From the NCBI GenBank assembly GCA_964459065.1, contig CAYWMN010000078.1, positions 1 to 14,642 on the forward strand: a DNA stretch of 14,642 nucleotides. Reading direction: 5' to 3'. Position 1 is the first letter of the stretch; the number at the start of each line of letters is the position of its first letter. The DNA comes from JAMCXS01 sp964459065. Its GTDB lineage: Bacteria > Acidobacteriota > Terriglobia > UBA7540. Of this stretch, positions 14,119 to 14,642 are shown in pieces. The notes under the pieces are model-generated. The model was not told the origin of the DNA and searched no databases. It saw only the letters and a program-made list of their open reading frames with translations. Made by a program: the position numbers and the translations under genes.

Positions 14119-14195
14119 GGCGAAGGCAGGCACTGCTGTACCAGTGGCGATTCCGATTCCATTGAAGGGCCGGCCGGCCGGGAGACGCCTTCGCC
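14119..14195 (+). promoter_or_regulatory. Nested inverted repeats, candidate structured leader of the aldehyde dehydrogenase gene
   Basis: GGCGAAGGC (14119-14127) is perfectly complementary to GCCTTCGCC (14187-14195). The enclosed 59 bases contain a second perfect hairpin, CACTG/CAGTG (14131-14146) with a 6-base loop, and the self-complementary GGCCGGCCGGCC (14168-14179). Together these can fold as a closing stem around two hairpins, a three-way junction. The structure ends 44 bases before the ATG at 14240. No riboswitch class I know matches it. I see no strong promoter in 14046-14118. Confidence 0.4.
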
Positions 14196-14239
14196 CCAAC
14201 GGAAAATTCTTCCCAGCCGCGGTCGCGAAAGGAGATTTT

Positions 14240-14642
14240 ATGCCCGAGGTTTACAAAAACTTTATTGCCGGAAAATGGGTTGAGTGCGGGTCCAAGAAGA
14301 CGTTCCCAAACGTCAATCCCGCCAACACTGATGAAGTTCTCGGACTGTTTCAAGCTTCCGGCGCAGAAGAAGCCGTCGCAGCCTGTAACGCAGCCGCCAA
14401 AGCGCAGCCCGCCTGGGCGGCGCTGCCGGCTCCGCGCCGCGGAGAATACCTGTTCAAAGCCGCCGAGCTTCTGGAATCGCGCCTGGACAAGATCGCCGAA
14501 GACATGACCCGCGAAGAGGGCAAAACCTTCCCGGAAGCCAAGGGCGAAGTCAAACGATCCATCAACATTTTCCGTTACTTCGGCGGCGAAGGCGCGCGCT
14601 CCTTCAGCTATCAGATTCCCTCCGAGCGCCCCAACGTTTTCT
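14240..14642 (+). CDS. Aldehyde dehydrogenase (N-terminal part), possibly 2-oxoglutaric semialdehyde type
   Basis: The frame starts at ATG 14240, with AAAGGAG about six bases upstream, and runs off the right edge after 134 codons. The N-terminal region is typical of NAD(P)-dependent aldehyde dehydrogenases: 'KNFIAGKWVE', 'NVNPANTDEVLG', then the helix 'WAALPAPRRGEYLFKAAELL', 'DMTREEGKTFPEAKGEV' and 'YFGGEGARSF..IPSERPNVF'. The last phrases resemble the subgroup that includes 2,5-dioxovalerate (alpha-ketoglutaric semialdehyde) dehydrogenases of pentose, glucarate and hydroxyproline catabolism. The catalytic Cys and Glu lie beyond the window, so activity and subgroup cannot be confirmed. No signal peptide is seen, so it is cytoplasmic. 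A sugar-acid role would suit the ACS-type carrier and RraA protein nearby, though four features lie between. Confidence 0.88.
   Translation, partial: MPEVYKNFIAGKWVECGSKKTFPNVNPANTDEVLGLFQASGAEEAVAACNAAAKAQPAWAALPAPRRGEYLFKAAELLESRLDKIAEDMTREEGKTFPEAKGEVKRSINIFRYFGGEGARSFSYQIPSERPNVF

Noticed and set aside
1..14642. CRISPR array, insertion sequence, prophage or integrase near the tRNA gene
   Set aside because: No spaced direct repeats, transposase motifs, terminal inverted repeats or integrase seen; no duplicate of the tRNA 3' end was found in the window to suggest an attachment site.

Overview
This window is a stretch of bacterial chromosome of fairly high GC, from a Gram-negative organism that exports many proteins by the Tat and lipoprotein routes. 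I infer a member of the Acidobacteriota. The grounds are a DUF4382/DUF5666-type lipoprotein, a cluster of Tat-exported Gfo/Idh/MocA and TIM-barrel 'sugar phosphate isomerase/epimerase' proteins with a DUF1080 protein, and a decayed gene of a small TPR family. Verrucomicrobia or Planctomycetes are less likely alternatives. No species can be named from sequence reading alone.

Layout. Positions 1-1327 (-) hold the N-terminal part of a surface lipoprotein that runs off the left edge. A gene-poor stretch of about 680 bases follows, with one clear inverted repeat. Positions 2008-2791 (-) encode a conserved protein of unknown function that is split by an apparent frameshift. A tRNA-Ser(TGA) gene (2881-2970, -) follows with its own promoter. 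Positions 3159-6176 (-) encode a large Tat-exported protein with the look of a glycoside hydrolase. It diverges from a plus-strand sugar-processing cluster: a DUF1080 (3-keto-disaccharide hydrolase family) protein at 6454-7107, then TIM-barrel epimerase 1 (7274-8245), a Gfo/Idh/MocA oxidoreductase (8347-9642) and TIM-barrel epimerase 2 (9677-10573). A good intrinsic terminator closes the cluster. Convergent to it is a two-gene minus-strand unit, an ACS-type MFS carrier (11397-12665) followed by an RraA-family protein (10640-11323). Between this unit and the next lies a TPR pseudogene. Then come a membrane-anchored YHS-domain protein and a membrane-anchored TPR protein (12939-13907, -). At the right edge an aldehyde dehydrogenase (14240 onward, +) starts behind a potentially structured leader.

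How the genes fit together. The central cluster matches the oxidation-elimination route of glycoside breakdown. A Gfo/Idh/MocA enzyme oxidises the C3 hydroxyl of a sugar in a glycoside. DUF1080 and isomerase/epimerase-like enzymes then eliminate the aglycone and hydrate the resulting keto-glycal. Here every one of these proteins carries an export signal (Tat for three, Sec for DUF1080), and so does the neighbouring hydrolase-like protein, so the route may run in the periplasm. The ACS-type carrier, RraA-like aldolase/decarboxylase and aldehyde dehydrogenase would suit uptake and oxidative catabolism of sugar acids, but their link to the keto-sugar cluster rests on proximity only.

Points worth a second look are the all-exported keto-sugar cluster, the large hydrolase with no family I can name, the frameshifted conserved protein, an inverted repeat abutting the hydrolase -10 box, a probably leaderless MFS transcript, the TPR pseudogene with an intact ribosome binding site, and the nested inverted repeats ahead of the aldehyde dehydrogenase.
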